DNA of 64,000 nt, taken from Palaeococcus ferrophilus DSM 13482. Its GTDB lineage: Archaea > Methanobacteriota_B > Thermococci > Thermococcales > Thermococcaceae. Positions 32,509 through 42,007 of the stretch are shown piece by piece. Location of the stretch: contig NZ_LANF01000007.1 in NCBI RefSeq assembly GCF_000966265.1, forward strand, positions 27,128 through 91,127, written 5' to 3'. Below the pieces are notes generated by a model. It did not search any database. It was not told the origin of the DNA and saw nothing but the letters and a program-made list of their open reading frames with translations. Position 1 is the first letter of the stretch; every line of letters begins with the position of its first letter. The position numbers and the translations under genes are program-made.

Positions 32509-33912
32509 TCACATCACCGGGCTGCCCCCCAAAATGTCCTCCAAACCCCACACCAGGTGGCCTTCCCCTCTAAGCCCCTCCTTTCCCTCAACGCTTTTAG
32601 CTACTAATCCGTAATACTTCTCCCAACCGTCCAGTCCAACAAGCTCCGCTTTCCTCTCAAGGTCTTTCAGAATTCCCCTCGCCTCTCTGTCACTCAAATC
32701 CTTCCACTTTACCTCAACGAACAGCGCCTTCTTTTCGCGCTCGTTTAGAGCAACGAGATCAATCTCCTCGCCCCTGTGCCACCATCTTCCAATCTTGGTG
32801 AACCCAAAGCCGGTCAGCTTTGTGAAGACCTCCGGCTTCCTCAAGAGGCGTTCAAAGACCGCCCCCATGTACTCGTTGAAGTCCTCCTTGGAGCGCTCCC
32901 AGACTTCCCTACTCATTCCGGCCTCAAGGTAGCTCCTGTTCGGGAGAACGTAGCGGAACCAGAAGACGAGATAGTTGTCCGTTATCGAGTACCGGCCCCG
33001 TTTTAAGGCCTCCTTCCTTGAGGCGGTAACCGGAACCTCCCGTTCCACCATTCCGAGTTTTTCAAGGACATTCAGGTACTTCGACACAAGGCTCTTCTCA
33101 AGTCCCGTGGCGTTCACTATCTCCCCGAACCTGCTTCTTCCGCTCGCAACCGCCTGGAGTATGGCGAAGTAGTTCGCCGGCTCCCTAACTTCCTCCTTCA
33201 GGAGTATCTCCGCCTCCTCGTAGAGGAAAGCCCCCTTGGAGAGAACCCTCTCCACTACGTTTTCATCGAAGCCTTTCCCCGGGTTGAATCGGAGGAGATA
33301 GGCAGGGATTCCCCCGAGGACGCCGTAAACCTTCACGAGCTCCTCGGTAGAGTAGCTTGGGAAGAACTCCCTCAAGCTCCAGAATGGCAGCTCACCAACC
33401 TTCCACTGGCCTGTTCTCCTGCCGTACAGTGGACTTTTATAGCCGAGAACTTCGGTCTCCATTGAGGAAACGCTCGACCCGCAGAGGATCAGCATCAGGT
33501 CGCCCTTCGAGAGCTCCATATCCCAGGCCCTCTGGATAAGAGAAAGCACCGGCTTATAACGCTCGATGAGGTATGGGAACTCGTCAATTATGAGAACCAC
33601 CCTTCTCCCATTTACCCTCTTTGAAAACTCGATGAGGAGCTCGTCTACCTCGCTGAACTCTATCTTCGGAAACAGTCTATCTCCCAGAAAGTCACCCATC
33701 ATCCTCTGGAGCTCGCGGAGATTGTCCATGTAAGGCTTCTCGCTCGCCAGAAAGTAAACGTGCTCCTTGTCCCTGGCAAAGTGCAGAAGAAGCTCGGTCT
33801 TCCCTATTCTCCTCCTGCCGTAGATTATCAGAAGTTCCGCATCTCCGGAGGCGTATCTCTCCTCAAGGAAGGCCAACTCCATCTTCCTGTCCACGAACTT
33901 TTGTCTACTCAT
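32509..33912 (-). CDS. Archaeal ATPase with DUF234 nuclease-like domain
   Basis: A 467-residue STAND/AAA-like ATPase. Walker A is GRRRIGKTELLLHFA near residue 31, Walker B is VVLIIDEFPYL near 104, a sensor-type LILCGSSVSSM follows, then a winged helix with GLEKSLVSKYLNVLEKLGMV. The C-terminal DUF234 part has EIDLVALNE then LFVEVKW, the acidic and lysine positions of a PD-(D/E)XK nuclease fold. Proteins of this type are abundant in Thermococcales and Sulfolobus genomes and have been suggested as selfish or defence-like genes. A palindrome GAGTATAATACTC lies directly upstream of the ATG, and the mRNA appears leaderless. Confidence 0.87.
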   Translation of the reverse strand: MSRQKFVDRKMELAFLEERYASGDAELLIIYGRRRIGKTELLLHFARDKEHVYFLASEKPYMDNLRELQRMMGDFLGDRLFPKIEFSEVDELLIEFSKRVNGRRVVLIIDEFPYLIERYKPVLSLIQRAWDMELSKGDLMLILCGSSVSSMETEVLGYKSPLYGRRTGQWKVGELPFWSLREFFPSYSTEELVKVYGVLGGIPAYLLRFNPGKGFDENVVERVLSKGAFLYEEAEILLKEEVREPANYFAILQAVASGRSRFGEIVNATGLEKSLVSKYLNVLEKLGMVEREVPVTASRKEALKRGRYSITDNYLVFWFRYVLPNRSYLEAGMSREVWERSKEDFNEYMGAVFERLLRKPEVFTKLTGFGFTKIGRWWHRGEEIDLVALNEREKKALFVEVKWKDLSDREARGILKDLERKAELVGLDGWEKYYGLVAKSVEGKEGLRGEGHLVWGLEDILGGSPVM

Positions 33913-33925
33913 GAGTATAATACTC
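33913..33925. promoter_or_regulatory. Palindrome at the start of the DUF234 ATPase gene
   Basis: GAGTATAATACTC is a perfect 13-base palindrome immediately upstream of the ATG, between the start codon and a minus-strand TATA-like CTTAAATAG near 33935-33944. At this position a bound protein would block transcription initiation. Confidence 0.4.
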
Positions 33926-34025
33926 GCGCTTCAACTATTTAAGGATTCCGGTCATCGAGGGATGGGAATAGATAAAACGCCTCTCAGAGGCCACTTGCGG
34001 GACGTCCTTAGGGCCTCAAAAAAGT

Positions 34026-35300
34026 TCACAAGAGCTCGAGAATCTTATCCTCCCCTCCCTGCAGCACAAGTGGCCTCGACAGGTGCTTCCTCGCATCGGG
34101 TGGGACCTCATAGATTTTCCTTTCAAGATCGCGCGGCACCTCGACGGCGATCAGCTTTTTCGGCATCTTGTAGCCACAGCGCTTGCACTTGAGATAGTCG
34201 CCCTTGCTCTTCATGGTTCCACCGCACTTCGGGCAGCGCGGCTTCTGATACTCCACCTTCGAGACGAGCTTGACCGGATAGAACTTCTCGAGGTTGAGCG
34301 TTAGAACGCCCTCGTGCTCCTTGACACCGCCGGCAGCTATGATTTCATCCCCGGGAAGAAGTTTGCGCACCCAGTTCCTGAACTTCTTGGTCGGCTCGAA
34401 GGCTGCCACCCTGATCTTCCCGGTTTCGTCCTCAAGCTCGAAGAACACGTGCCTCCCGCGCTCCCAGTATGGCGAAGCGACCCTTCCCCTAACCACCGCG
34501 CTGTCGTAGAGCCTCAGCTCGCCGATCTTCTTGGGAGTGAGGTGGTCGTCGGTGTTCTGGTTCGTCTTGTAGAGCTGGTAGAAGGCAAAGGGCTCCCCGA
34601 ACTTCACCATCTCGAAGACCTGGAGGACTTTTGCCCTGTCAACCCCGCGGATTCCAACGAGGACAGGGTCCTTGCCGTGGGGTGTGATGAGAACACTCCT
34701 CTTGTAGGGGTCAACGTTGTCGTAGCTGAAGGGATAGGCCCACCTATCGGCCGAAAAGACGCTCTCCTCGTTTACCCGCCTGGGGGTTCCGAAGTTCTCA
34801 GGCTCCCTGTAAGCTAAAAGCTCGTAGGTGAACTTTTCCAGCGGGTAGCCGATGGCCGCGAGCGAGCCGATAACTCCCCTCCCGAGCTTGAACTTGAAAT
34901 ATTCAGCCCCAACAATTCTCGCAACTTTCTCTGCCTCCCCTATGGTCACATGCTCCCTTAGGGCCTTAAGGGAGAACTCCCTAAGCTTATCGGGAACTTC
35001 TCCCTCAAGGAAAACCACACCGGGGTTCGTGTTCTCGTGCTCAAAATCCGAGAGCTCCTTAACATAGGAGAGAACCGTGTCCTTGATTTCGGGGATGGTC
35101 TCCTCGTCCGCCTCGAAGGTCATAACGACTGCCCCGTTGCCGCGCGTCTTGTAGGGAATGTTCGGGTTGAGGCGGATGAGCCTTGGTAAATCCACCGGCT
35201 CCGCTACCTTGGACAGCTCACGGTAGAGGAGGGCTCCCAGATAGGTGGTGCACATGCCGTCCGGTGAGTCTGTGTCGTCAATCGCTATGTGGAGTCTCAT
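34026..35300 (-). CDS. tiaS: tRNA(Ile2)-agmatinylcytidine synthetase
   Basis: A 424-residue TiaS, which joins agmatine to C34 of tRNA-Ile(CAU) so that it reads AUA codons. The N-terminal domain begins with [17 protein letters not shown], the typical nucleotide-binding start. A ferredoxin-like domain follows, then an OB-fold (about residues 265-350), and a zinc ribbon CPKCG / CKRCG near residue 358-380. This domain order is that of characterised TiaS. The start lies close to the stop of the GNAT gene upstream (30 bases), so both may share a transcript. Little room exists for a leader, and no strong ribosome binding site is seen. Confidence 0.94.
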   Translation of the reverse strand: MRLHIAIDDTDSPDGMCTTYLGALLYRELSKVAEPVDLPRLIRLNPNIPYKTRGNGAVVMTFEADEETIPEIKDTVLSYVKELSDFEHENTNPGVVFLEGEVPDKLREFSLKALREHVTIGEAEKVARIVGAEYFKFKLGRGVIGSLAAIGYPLEKFTYELLAYREPENFGTPRRVNEESVFSADRWAYPFSYDNVDPYKRSVLITPHGKDPVLVGIRGVDRAKVLQVFEMVKFGEPFAFYQLYKTNQNTDDHLTPKKIGELRLYDSAVVRGRVASPYWERGRHVFFELEDETGKIRVAAFEPTKKFRNWVRKLLPGDEIIAAGGVKEHEGVLTLNLEKFYPVKLVSKVEYQKPRCPKCGGTMKSKGDYLKCKRCGYKMPKKLIAVEVPRDLERKIYEVPPDARKHLSRPLVLQGGEDKILELL

Positions 35301-35330
35301 GGTTGGAAGCTGGGGGAAGGCGTTAAAAGC

Positions 35331-35876
35331 TTATCCCCTCCACTCCTCCCTGAGGATGTCGTAGAAGAGTTCGTCAACGTAGCCGTAACCGGGAACGTGG
35401 ACGTTCTGGCGCAGCTTTCCGACGAGCTTGAATCCGTTCTTTTCGAGCACCTTTCTTGAGCCCACGTTGGGTTCGTAAACGCGCGCGTAGACCTTCCTCA
35501 GGTTAAGCTCCTCAAAGGCATACCTCAGTGCCAGGCCCACCGCCTCGGCCATGTAGCCCCTCCTCCAGTAGCGCTTCCAGAGGAAGTAGCCGAGCTCGGC
35601 CTTGCCGTTCTTCGTGTCTATGTTGTGGAGCCCTATAACTCCCATGAGCTCGTTGCTCGTGTTGTTCACGATGGCGAAGACCTTGTGCCTCTCCTTGTTC
35701 TTACGGAGGTTCTCGTACCACTCGAGCTCGTCCTCGAAGTAGAAGACTTCCTCCGGCGCCTGAAGGAAGCGTCTAACTTCCCTGTCGTTGAACCACTCCC
35801 ACAGCTTCGATAGGTCCTCCCTGAGGAGCAGGCCGAGTGAGACATTGTCCCCCACTGCTATAGCGGGCCGCCTCAT
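35331..35876 (-). CDS. GNAT family N-acetyltransferase
   Basis: A 181-residue acetyltransferase of the RimJ/RimL-like GNAT family. The acetyl-CoA binding region is visible as YFLWKRYWRRGYMAEAVGLALRYAFE, preceded by the strand MGVIGLHNID and followed by VYEPNVGSRKVLEKNGF near residue 135. Family members acetylate ribosomal protein N-termini or small molecules; the acceptor is not predictable. I use the ATG at 35876, with GGTG a few bases upstream, rather than GTG codons nine bases earlier. Located 30 bases upstream of tiaS. Confidence 0.87.
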   Translation of the reverse strand: MRRPAIAVGDNVSLGLLLREDLSKLWEWFNDREVRRFLQAPEEVFYFEDELEWYENLRKNKERHKVFAIVNNTSNELMGVIGLHNIDTKNGKAELGYFLWKRYWRRGYMAEAVGLALRYAFEELNLRKVYARVYEPNVGSRKVLEKNGFKLVGKLRQNVHVPGYGYVDELFYDILREEWRG

Positions 35877-35968
35877 GCGCACCACGGTATAACATCGCTC
35901 CCATCGTAATTAAACTTAACCGTTCCACCGGCGAAACTTTTAAACCCCTATGTGCGTATATTGGTTTG

Positions 35969-36928
35969 ATGGAGAAGGAGAGACTTATGCGGATAGTTGA
36001 GAGCACGTTGCGTGCCACGGGCTTCAAGGTGGCCCGGATGGAGTTTAAGGGGTCGTGCTTCGACCTAGTTGCCAGTAGGATTTTTGCCCTGCTCTTCATA
36101 AAGGTGCTCCAGAACATTGACTCGATAAGTGCGGAGCAGGCGGAGGATTTAAAACGCCTCTCCAAGTTCTTCAGGGCGACGCCGCTGATAGTCGGGCTCA
36201 GGACAAAAAACGAGGAGCTTGAGGACGGAGTTGTGTACGAGCGCTTCGGGGTCTACGCCATAAACCCTCCCACGCTCTACGACATGCTCGTGGAGAACGA
36301 GATGCCGGCAATCTTCGCGGAGAGGGGCGGCTTCTACGTCAACATTGATGGCGAGCTCCTGAAGGCCTTAAGGGAGGAGAGGGGATACAGCCTCGGGGAA
36401 CTCGCGAACCTCCTTGGAGTCTCGAGGAAGAGCCTCCAGAACTACGAGAAGGGGAGGAGCGCGGTCAGCCTCGAGGTGGCCGTGAGGCTCGAACAGATTT
36501 TCGATGCACCAATAGCGAGACCTATAGATATTCTGAGCGCGAGGGTGGAGGCGAACCTTGAGAGCAAGCCCGAAACGCCCCTTGAGAGGGAGATTTTCGA
36601 GAGGCTTCAGGAGCTTGGAATGGGCGTCATAAAGGTCAAGAGGGCGCCGTTCAACGCGGTATCGAGGGAGGACGAGTTCAAGATACTCACGGGAATTGAC
36701 GCCAAGAAGACCTCCACGACGGTAAAGAGGGCCCGTATGGTGGACGAGGTCAGCAGGATAATCAACAGCGACGGCGTCTTCATACTCGAGCGCACCAAGA
36801 CAGAGGTGGTTGGAGAAATACCCCTCATCCCCAAGGAGACGCTGAGCGAGCTCAGGGACGCGGACGAGCTCATAGAAGTAATAGAAGAACTGAAGAGGCA
36901 GATAAAGAAGAAGCTCCTTCAGAGGTGA
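35969..36928 (+). CDS. Archaeal XRE-type transcriptional regulator
   Basis: A 319-residue protein with a central helix-turn-helix: LLKALREERGYSLGELANLLGVSRKSLQNYEKGRSAVS near residue 130-170. The N-terminal 110 residues resemble a Holliday junction resolvase-like or restriction-like fold (ESTLRATGFKVARMEFKGSCFDLVASRI). The C-terminal 110 residues are charged and helical. This arrangement is that of a family of putative HTH-type regulators conserved in archaea, with unknown targets. The TATA-like TTTTAAAC lies near 35938-35945, so the mRNA is probably leaderless at the ATG 35969. It converges with the helical-repeat gene, overlapping it by 10 bases. Confidence 0.85.
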   Translation: MEKERLMRIVESTLRATGFKVARMEFKGSCFDLVASRIFALLFIKVLQNIDSISAEQAEDLKRLSKFFRATPLIVGLRTKNEELEDGVVYERFGVYAINPPTLYDMLVENEMPAIFAERGGFYVNIDGELLKALREERGYSLGELANLLGVSRKSLQNYEKGRSAVSLEVAVRLEQIFDAPIARPIDILSARVEANLESKPETPLEREIFERLQELGMGVIKVKRAPFNAVSREDEFKILTGIDAKKTSTTVKRARMVDEVSRIINSDGVFILERTKTEVVGEIPLIPKETLSELRDADELIEVIEELKRQIKKKLLQR

Positions 36929-38115
36929 ACTGCCCTCGATAGGAGCACACGCACCGCGTAGGCCTGGGCGGTTTTTTCGAGCAGCCATGAGCGCAGGGCC
37001 TCGTCCCTCACTTCTCCCGCCAGCCTGAAGGCCCCCTCAACGTCCCCCTCCTCAAGGAGGGAGAGAACGAGCCTCCCAATGGCCATAGTCCTGTATGGTT
37101 CTTCCCGCGTTCCCTTCAACACCCGCAGGGCCTCGTTTACCTCGCCGTAGCGCAGGTAGGCCGTTATGATGGCCATCTTGCACTTCCCACTACCGCAGAA
37201 TGGCTCGATTAGCGGGAGGGCCCTTCTGTAGGAGGCCATTGGATTGCCGGCTATGCCCGAGAGGAGCTTCACGATGAGTTCCTCCCCCGGCTCCTCCCCG
37301 AGGAGCGTCACAACGCTCTCGGGCGAGCGCTCCATGAGCGCGAGTATCAACCCCGCCCGGAGGCGGTCCTTCAGGTGGGGAGGGAGAGCCGCCAGGAGCC
37401 CACGGAGGAGGCCGGCTTCACCGGCGCGGGCGACCCTATAGAGGGCCCTCCTCACGACCTCATCGTAAACGCCCGATTCCCTCGCGCCCTCAATGAGCGT
37501 CCCTACCATTTCGGGAGGAGTGTTCTCGGCCAGCAGGAGCAGGGCCCTCTCCCTAATGGGGGCGCTCTCGATGTTTTCAAGCATTCTGAAGGCATCCTTT
37601 GCACTGTTCTCCCCAATGTATGCCCGAAGGAGGGTGAAGAACGCCCTTGAACGCTCATCTCTTCCCGGAATGTGACCGGCGATTTCCTCCGCCGTGCCGT
37701 AGTCGCCCATCTCAACGAGGCGCTTTACGAGCTTCAGGCCAAGGGCCGCCCTCTCGGGGGAGGGTAGATAGCCCATGATGCCGAGGGCAGAGGAGACGTC
37801 CCCTACCTCGATGGCAACATCAACCACCTTTCTCATGAGCGTGCTGTCCCCTTCGCGGCGTGCCATCTCCAGGAGCCCCTCTAGAACTGTGCGGTACTCC
37901 TCAAAGCGGGCCATCCCAAAGTACTTCATGATAACAAGGCCAGCCCGTTTGAACTGGCCCCCTTTGAGTTCACTCCACTCCCTAAGGGCGGTCTCCTTGA
38001 TTCTTGAGTGCCGTGGGTCGCCGTGCTTTCCCAGAATGTATGCGATTTCCGCGTAGGTGCAGACCCGTATAAGGGGGGAGCTTATCCCCTCCATGATTTT
38101 ATCGAGCATCTCCAT
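36919..38115 (-). CDS. Helical-repeat (TPR/HEAT-like) hypothetical protein
   Basis: A 398-residue protein made of paired helices, each about 33 residues, with Ala, Leu and Gly at repeated positions (for example GDVSSALGIMGYLPSPERAAL, GDYGTAEEIAGHIPGRDERS and GEVNEALRVLKGTREEPYR). The pattern is like tetratricopeptide or HEAT repeats, expected to act as a protein-binding scaffold. No enzymatic motif is seen. The ATG at 38115 follows GGTGGTTGTA. Single gene, convergent with the XRE regulator. Confidence 0.72.
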   Translation of the reverse strand: MEMLDKIMEGISSPLIRVCTYAEIAYILGKHGDPRHSRIKETALREWSELKGGQFKRAGLVIMKYFGMARFEEYRTVLEGLLEMARREGDSTLMRKVVDVAIEVGDVSSALGIMGYLPSPERAALGLKLVKRLVEMGDYGTAEEIAGHIPGRDERSRAFFTLLRAYIGENSAKDAFRMLENIESAPIRERALLLLAENTPPEMVGTLIEGARESGVYDEVVRRALYRVARAGEAGLLRGLLAALPPHLKDRLRAGLILALMERSPESVVTLLGEEPGEELIVKLLSGIAGNPMASYRRALPLIEPFCGSGKCKMAIITAYLRYGEVNEALRVLKGTREEPYRTMAIGRLVLSLLEEGDVEGAFRLAGEVRDEALRSWLLEKTAQAYAVRVLLSRAVHL

Positions 38116-38218
38116 TACAACCACCGGCCGGCTGGTGTCGCATTTATTTTGGCCGTCTGGTTTTATTAATATTTTGCATTATCTTCAGGGAACAGGGGAG
38201 ATATGAAAAAATCGAAAC

Positions 38219-39466
38219 TCACCGGAAGAGGACCTTCCTCCAGTTTTGCCTGATCACGTCCACGTACTTCGATGGTGAAGCTATCAGGACGGCCCATCTC
38301 GGGGTCTGGCGCCTCTTGAGGGCGTTAGCTAGAGGGGTAACCTTCGTGAGGGGCTGGACGCTCCCGTCGTGCGTGTGAACCCCTATCTCCGTGGACTTGA
38401 GCCTTGGCTCGCTGAGCATTAAATCCGCTATGCTGAACTCGAGGATTACCTCTCCCTCCTTCGCACCCACGAGCTCCGCAAGGGTTCTCTCGATTTCCTG
38501 CCTTCTCTTGATGTTCCTGTAGGCCGTTAAAAGCTCCCTCTTTTCCTCCGAGCTGAGTTCATCCGCGCTCGCCAGGACTGCAGCCTTGTAGAGGTTGCGG
38601 TACTTAACGCGTTGGACTATCTCCCTCGAGACCTCCAAATCCTCGAGTTCCACGAGAACCCTGCAGTCCGTCATCTTCCAGAAGTCCCAGAGGTGGCCCT
38701 CCTCGAGGGCGAACTCAAGGGCCCTCGTTAGCATCCCCTCGGCTATCTTCACCGTGTGGTGGAAGTAAACCCTCGAGTACATCAGGGAGCGCGCCACCAT
38801 CATGCCTTCCACAGCTTCCACGCCTTTCTCATCCACCACGAGCTCGCCTTCGTGTATCTTCAGCGTCTTCAGTATCCTCTCGAAGTCAACTATCCCGTGC
38901 GCCACACCCGTGTAGTGCGCATCCCTCATTAGGTAGTCGAGCTGATCAACGTCCACGTCCCCGTGCAGGGCCTGTCCGAGGTAGTGCTTCCCGTGCCTGC
39001 CAAGGAAGAGTTGGGCCACCTCCTCCGGGGAGAGACCGTAGCGCTCAAGGACTTCGGGAATGCGCTCCCTGCCCTCGAGTTCGCCCTCTATTATGTCCGC
39101 CTTTCCGAGTATCATGTTCTGGCCGAGGCGCATGTGGTCGTATTCCTTCACGTAGTGCTCGTAAATCTGCTCGAAGGTGTGGCTGAAGGGGCCGTGGCCG
39201 ATGTCGTGCAGTAAAGCCGCAACCTCAAGGAGAACCTTCTCATCCGCCGGGAGCTCGAGCTCCTCCGAGAGGCGCTTGGCAACGTAGTAGGCCCCGAGGG
39301 AGTGCTCGAAGCGCGAGTGGTTCGCCCCCGGAAAAACGAGGTAGGCCATGCCCAGCTGTTTTATTCCCCTGAGCCTCTGGAACTCGGGGGTCTTCACGAG
39401 GTCAAGGATTATGCCCTTAATCTTCATGCTGCCGTGCAGCGGATCGTGAATAATCTTTCCGTCCAT
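38219..39466 (-). CDS. HD domain phosphohydrolase (dNTPase-like)
   Basis: A 415-residue HD-superfamily protein. The N-terminal PLHGSMKIKGIILDLVKTPEFQRLRGIKQLG and HSRFEHSLGAYY, then LLHDIGHGPFSHTFEQ with the HD pair, and DQLDYLMRDAHYTG with the last Asp, are all characteristic of SAMHD1/dGTPase-like enzymes. Members hydrolyse dNTPs to deoxynucleosides and triphosphate. The ATG at 39466 follows GTGGTGAGAG; a longer in-frame start at 39556 would overlap the neighbour and lacks a site. It lies downstream of the adenylate-forming gene on the same strand, with 79 bases between. Confidence 0.88.
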   Translation of the reverse strand: MDGKIIHDPLHGSMKIKGIILDLVKTPEFQRLRGIKQLGMAYLVFPGANHSRFEHSLGAYYVAKRLSEELELPADEKVLLEVAALLHDIGHGPFSHTFEQIYEHYVKEYDHMRLGQNMILGKADIIEGELEGRERIPEVLERYGLSPEEVAQLFLGRHGKHYLGQALHGDVDVDQLDYLMRDAHYTGVAHGIVDFERILKTLKIHEGELVVDEKGVEAVEGMMVARSLMYSRVYFHHTVKIAEGMLTRALEFALEEGHLWDFWKMTDCRVLVELEDLEVSREIVQRVKYRNLYKAAVLASADELSSEEKRELLTAYRNIKRRQEIERTLAELVGAKEGEVILEFSIADLMLSEPRLKSTEIGVHTHDGSVQPLTKVTPLANALKRRQTPRWAVLIASPSKYVDVIRQNWRKVLFR

Positions 39467-39545
39467 ACTCTCACCACTGAACTTTTTCTCAAAAGAAGTT
39501 AAAAATCTTGGCACTGTGACGACGGGCAAAACAAAAAGTTGGAGG

Positions 39546-40826
39546 TTAAAAGTCAACCCCCTTGATGAATATCCTCTTGGTCTTTCCGGGTCTCTGAGGG
39601 AGCCCCTTCCTGACCTCGGCGAGAGGGACGACCTCTATGAGCAGCTCGGCCTGCTTGGACTCCTCCACCTCGTAGCGGACGGGGTTGTTGCCCTCGTAGA
39701 TGCGCGCCCTTATCTCGTCCTCTATATCGCGGGGCCTCTCGCCGCTGAAGCCCACCCTTATTATGGCCCTCGGCTTAGGATTATCCCTCGAGAGCGGTTC
39801 GTAGAGTATGACGAAATCGCTGAGGAACTGGTGGGAGAAGACGACCTCCATAACCTGGTCGAGGAATAGCTTTGCCCCGGCGAGGCTTACGGCGTCCTTT
39901 GTGCGGATGATGTTCCTTATCCTCCCGCCTTCTACGCGCGCGATGTCCCCTATGGCGTAGTTGAAGATTGGCAGCCCCGTGAGTTCCCCGTCGAGCATGA
40001 TTTTTGTTATGTGCACCGCGTAGTAACCCTCATCTTCCGTCTCCGTGAGGGTCAGGAGGGAGTGAGGGCTCACAAAGTCTCCCGTGCGCTTTTTCGTTAT
40101 AACGCGGTACGCCGGGGAGCCGTCCTCGGAGGTGCCGTAAACGTCCACGATGACGGCGTTGGGGTAGTTTTCAAGCATGGCCTGGGCCATCTCAAGCGTG
40201 AGTGTCTCCCCACCGACGAGGATTAGGCTTATGTCCTCCCTCACCTTCTCTGGAAGCCTGAAGCCGAGGTTGTAGACGGTTGTGGTGAGGCCGAAGAGCT
40301 GGGTGGGGTTTATCTCCTCAAACTCTCTGATTAGAAGTTCCCCCATCCTGAGGAGCTGGATTGGCAGCTGGATGTACCTCACATTAGCCTCCATGGCCTC
40401 AAAGGCCCCGAAACCCATCATGCCGGAGGCGGAGGGAAGGGGCGGGAAGAAGGAGGCTATTACATCTCCGTCCTCGACGTACTCCTCAACCCACGGCGTG
40501 AGCTGTCTCGCCACCCTCCTCTTGTCATCGAGGGTGAAGGGGACGAGTTTTGACTTCCCCGTCGTCCCGCTGGTCTTAAGGATGGTGTGAAACACCCTGC
40601 GCTCCCTGATGTAGTCCGGCCACAGTTTTTCCGTGGAGTACAGGTCCTTCGGGGTTACGTTAACGTCCTCGACGTGCTCTAACAGCATTTCAGGGGTCAG
40701 CTCTTCGGGTTCGATGCCCGCTCCCTCAAACCTTGCCCTCCAGAAGGGGCTCGATTTGAAGGCACTGCTCGCGGTGTAGGCGAGCTCGTTTAAGAGGTCT
40801 CTCCTACCAAGAACAAACCCTCCCAT
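39546..40826 (-). CDS. PaaK-like adenylate-forming enzyme (long form)
   Basis: A 426-residue member of the phenylacetate-CoA ligase / coenzyme F390 synthetase branch of ANL enzymes. The phosphate-binding loop is LKTSGTTGKSKLVPF near residue 84, followed by VDVYGTSEDGSPAYR (the A5-like region) near residue 228 and a C-terminal domain with KTKRIFIKG at the end. Such enzymes activate a carboxylic acid with ATP, making an acyl-adenylate and often an acyl-CoA; the acid is unknown. A shorter relative is encoded divergently at 40984, with the two promoters in the 157-base gap. Confidence 0.82.
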   Translation of the reverse strand: MGGFVLGRRDLLNELAYTASSAFKSSPFWRARFEGAGIEPEELTPEMLLEHVEDVNVTPKDLYSTEKLWPDYIRERRVFHTILKTSGTTGKSKLVPFTLDDKRRVARQLTPWVEEYVEDGDVIASFFPPLPSASGMMGFGAFEAMEANVRYIQLPIQLLRMGELLIREFEEINPTQLFGLTTTVYNLGFRLPEKVREDISLILVGGETLTLEMAQAMLENYPNAVIVDVYGTSEDGSPAYRVITKKRTGDFVSPHSLLTLTETEDEGYYAVHITKIMLDGELTGLPIFNYAIGDIARVEGGRIRNIIRTKDAVSLAGAKLFLDQVMEVVFSHQFLSDFVILYEPLSRDNPKPRAIIRVGFSGERPRDIEDEIRARIYEGNNPVRYEVEESKQAELLIEVVPLAEVRKGLPQRPGKTKRIFIKGVDF

Positions 40827-40983
40827 TGGCCAGCACCGAAAGAAGTCGGCACCATTCTATAAAAGATTAGCGGGATTCTCACGGGCGTTAATGGTCTCTT
40901 CAGTAACAGCCTCGCGGGTTATTTGCACAAATGCCGAGTGCTCTCAAAAAAGGCTTTTAAACAAAAAGAACGAATACGTGAGC

Positions 40984-42006
40984 ATGGATTACAATAATAT
41001 GACCTTCGGTGTGGAACCATTCCTTGTGGACGATGAGGGTATAATCAACCATCTTAGAGAAACCTACGAATTCCACAGGGAGAGGACTCCACACTGGCGC
41101 ACCATAAAAAGTGACCCCTCCTTCGATGGGAGCCTTCGGGAGGTACTGGAAAGCATCTTCAACACGCTGGAGGTGAACCCTTCCCTGCTAAGGGAGGAGT
41201 GGCCCTCTTTTCTGCCCCACGGTTACAGGGGGAGGATCCGCTTTTACCAGTCATCTGGAACCACGGGGAGACGAAAGTTCGCCCACTGGGATGAATCATA
41301 CGTGCACGTTCTCGTGAACTTCCTCAGGGAGGCGCTAGATAGGACGTACTCCCTTGGGAAACTCTACGAGGAGGAGCCTCCGAGAGCGCTGATCCACGGG
41401 CCCTACGGCTGGTACCAGGAGGAGATGAGCCATTTAATATGGTCCTACGGGGGCATGCTCTACTTCGTGGGGGCGGAGACGGAGGGCCTTAAGCAGCTTC
41501 TGGAGAGGGAGCCTGAAAGGGCCTATAGACTCCTCGAACCCCTCATAAATTACACGAAGAGGGTCATCATGGTGGACGATATAAACACCGTGAGAACATC
41601 CCCCCAGATGCTGGACCTGTTCCTCAGAATCAGAGATGATATGAGGGCCATCTTCCTGAGCGGAACGGCACTCGGCCACGAGACCGTAAAGAGGGTTAAA
41701 AATGAGTTCGAGAACGCAAAGGTTATCCCCCTGTACGGCAACTTCCTCTTCGGGGATGCGGTGGGTATCGCTGGAGAGGATGGGATAGTCTATTACCCCA
41801 ACGCTCCCTTCACCCTGATAGTACCATTAATAAAGGAAGACGACGTATACAGAATAGCAAAGTACGGGGAGAGGGGCAAAACGGGTGTCATCGTGGCCAG
41901 GCCCGAACTTTTCGTTGTTATGGTGGAGGATGAGGAGGTAACGCGGAGGAAACCGCGTCCCCCGTTCCGGTGGGACGGGTTTGAAAACCCTTCACGGGGG
42001 ACATGA
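40984..42006 (+). CDS. PaaK/LuxE-like adenylate-forming protein (short form)
   Basis: A 340-residue relative of PaaK-like and LuxE-like enzymes. It has FYQSSGTTGRRKFAHW, the ATP-loop motif, near residue 84, and LYGNFLFGDAVG in the place of the motif A5 near 248. It is about 80 residues shorter than the divergent neighbour, with no obvious C-terminal domain, so it may only make an acyl-adenylate or act as an acyl-protein synthetase. The TATA-like TTTTAAAC at about 40951-40958 puts the transcription start at the ATG, so the mRNA is leaderless. The stop is one base before the DUF835 gene, which suggests co-expression. Confidence 0.75.
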   Translation: MDYNNMTFGVEPFLVDDEGIINHLRETYEFHRERTPHWRTIKSDPSFDGSLREVLESIFNTLEVNPSLLREEWPSFLPHGYRGRIRFYQSSGTTGRRKFAHWDESYVHVLVNFLREALDRTYSLGKLYEEEPPRALIHGPYGWYQEEMSHLIWSYGGMLYFVGAETEGLKQLLEREPERAYRLLEPLINYTKRVIMVDDINTVRTSPQMLDLFLRIRDDMRAIFLSGTALGHETVKRVKNEFENAKVIPLYGNFLFGDAVGIAGEDGIVYYPNAPFTLIVPLIKEDDVYRIAKYGERGKTGVIVARPELFVVMVEDEEVTRRKPRPPFRWDGFENPSRGT

Positions 42007-42007
42007 T

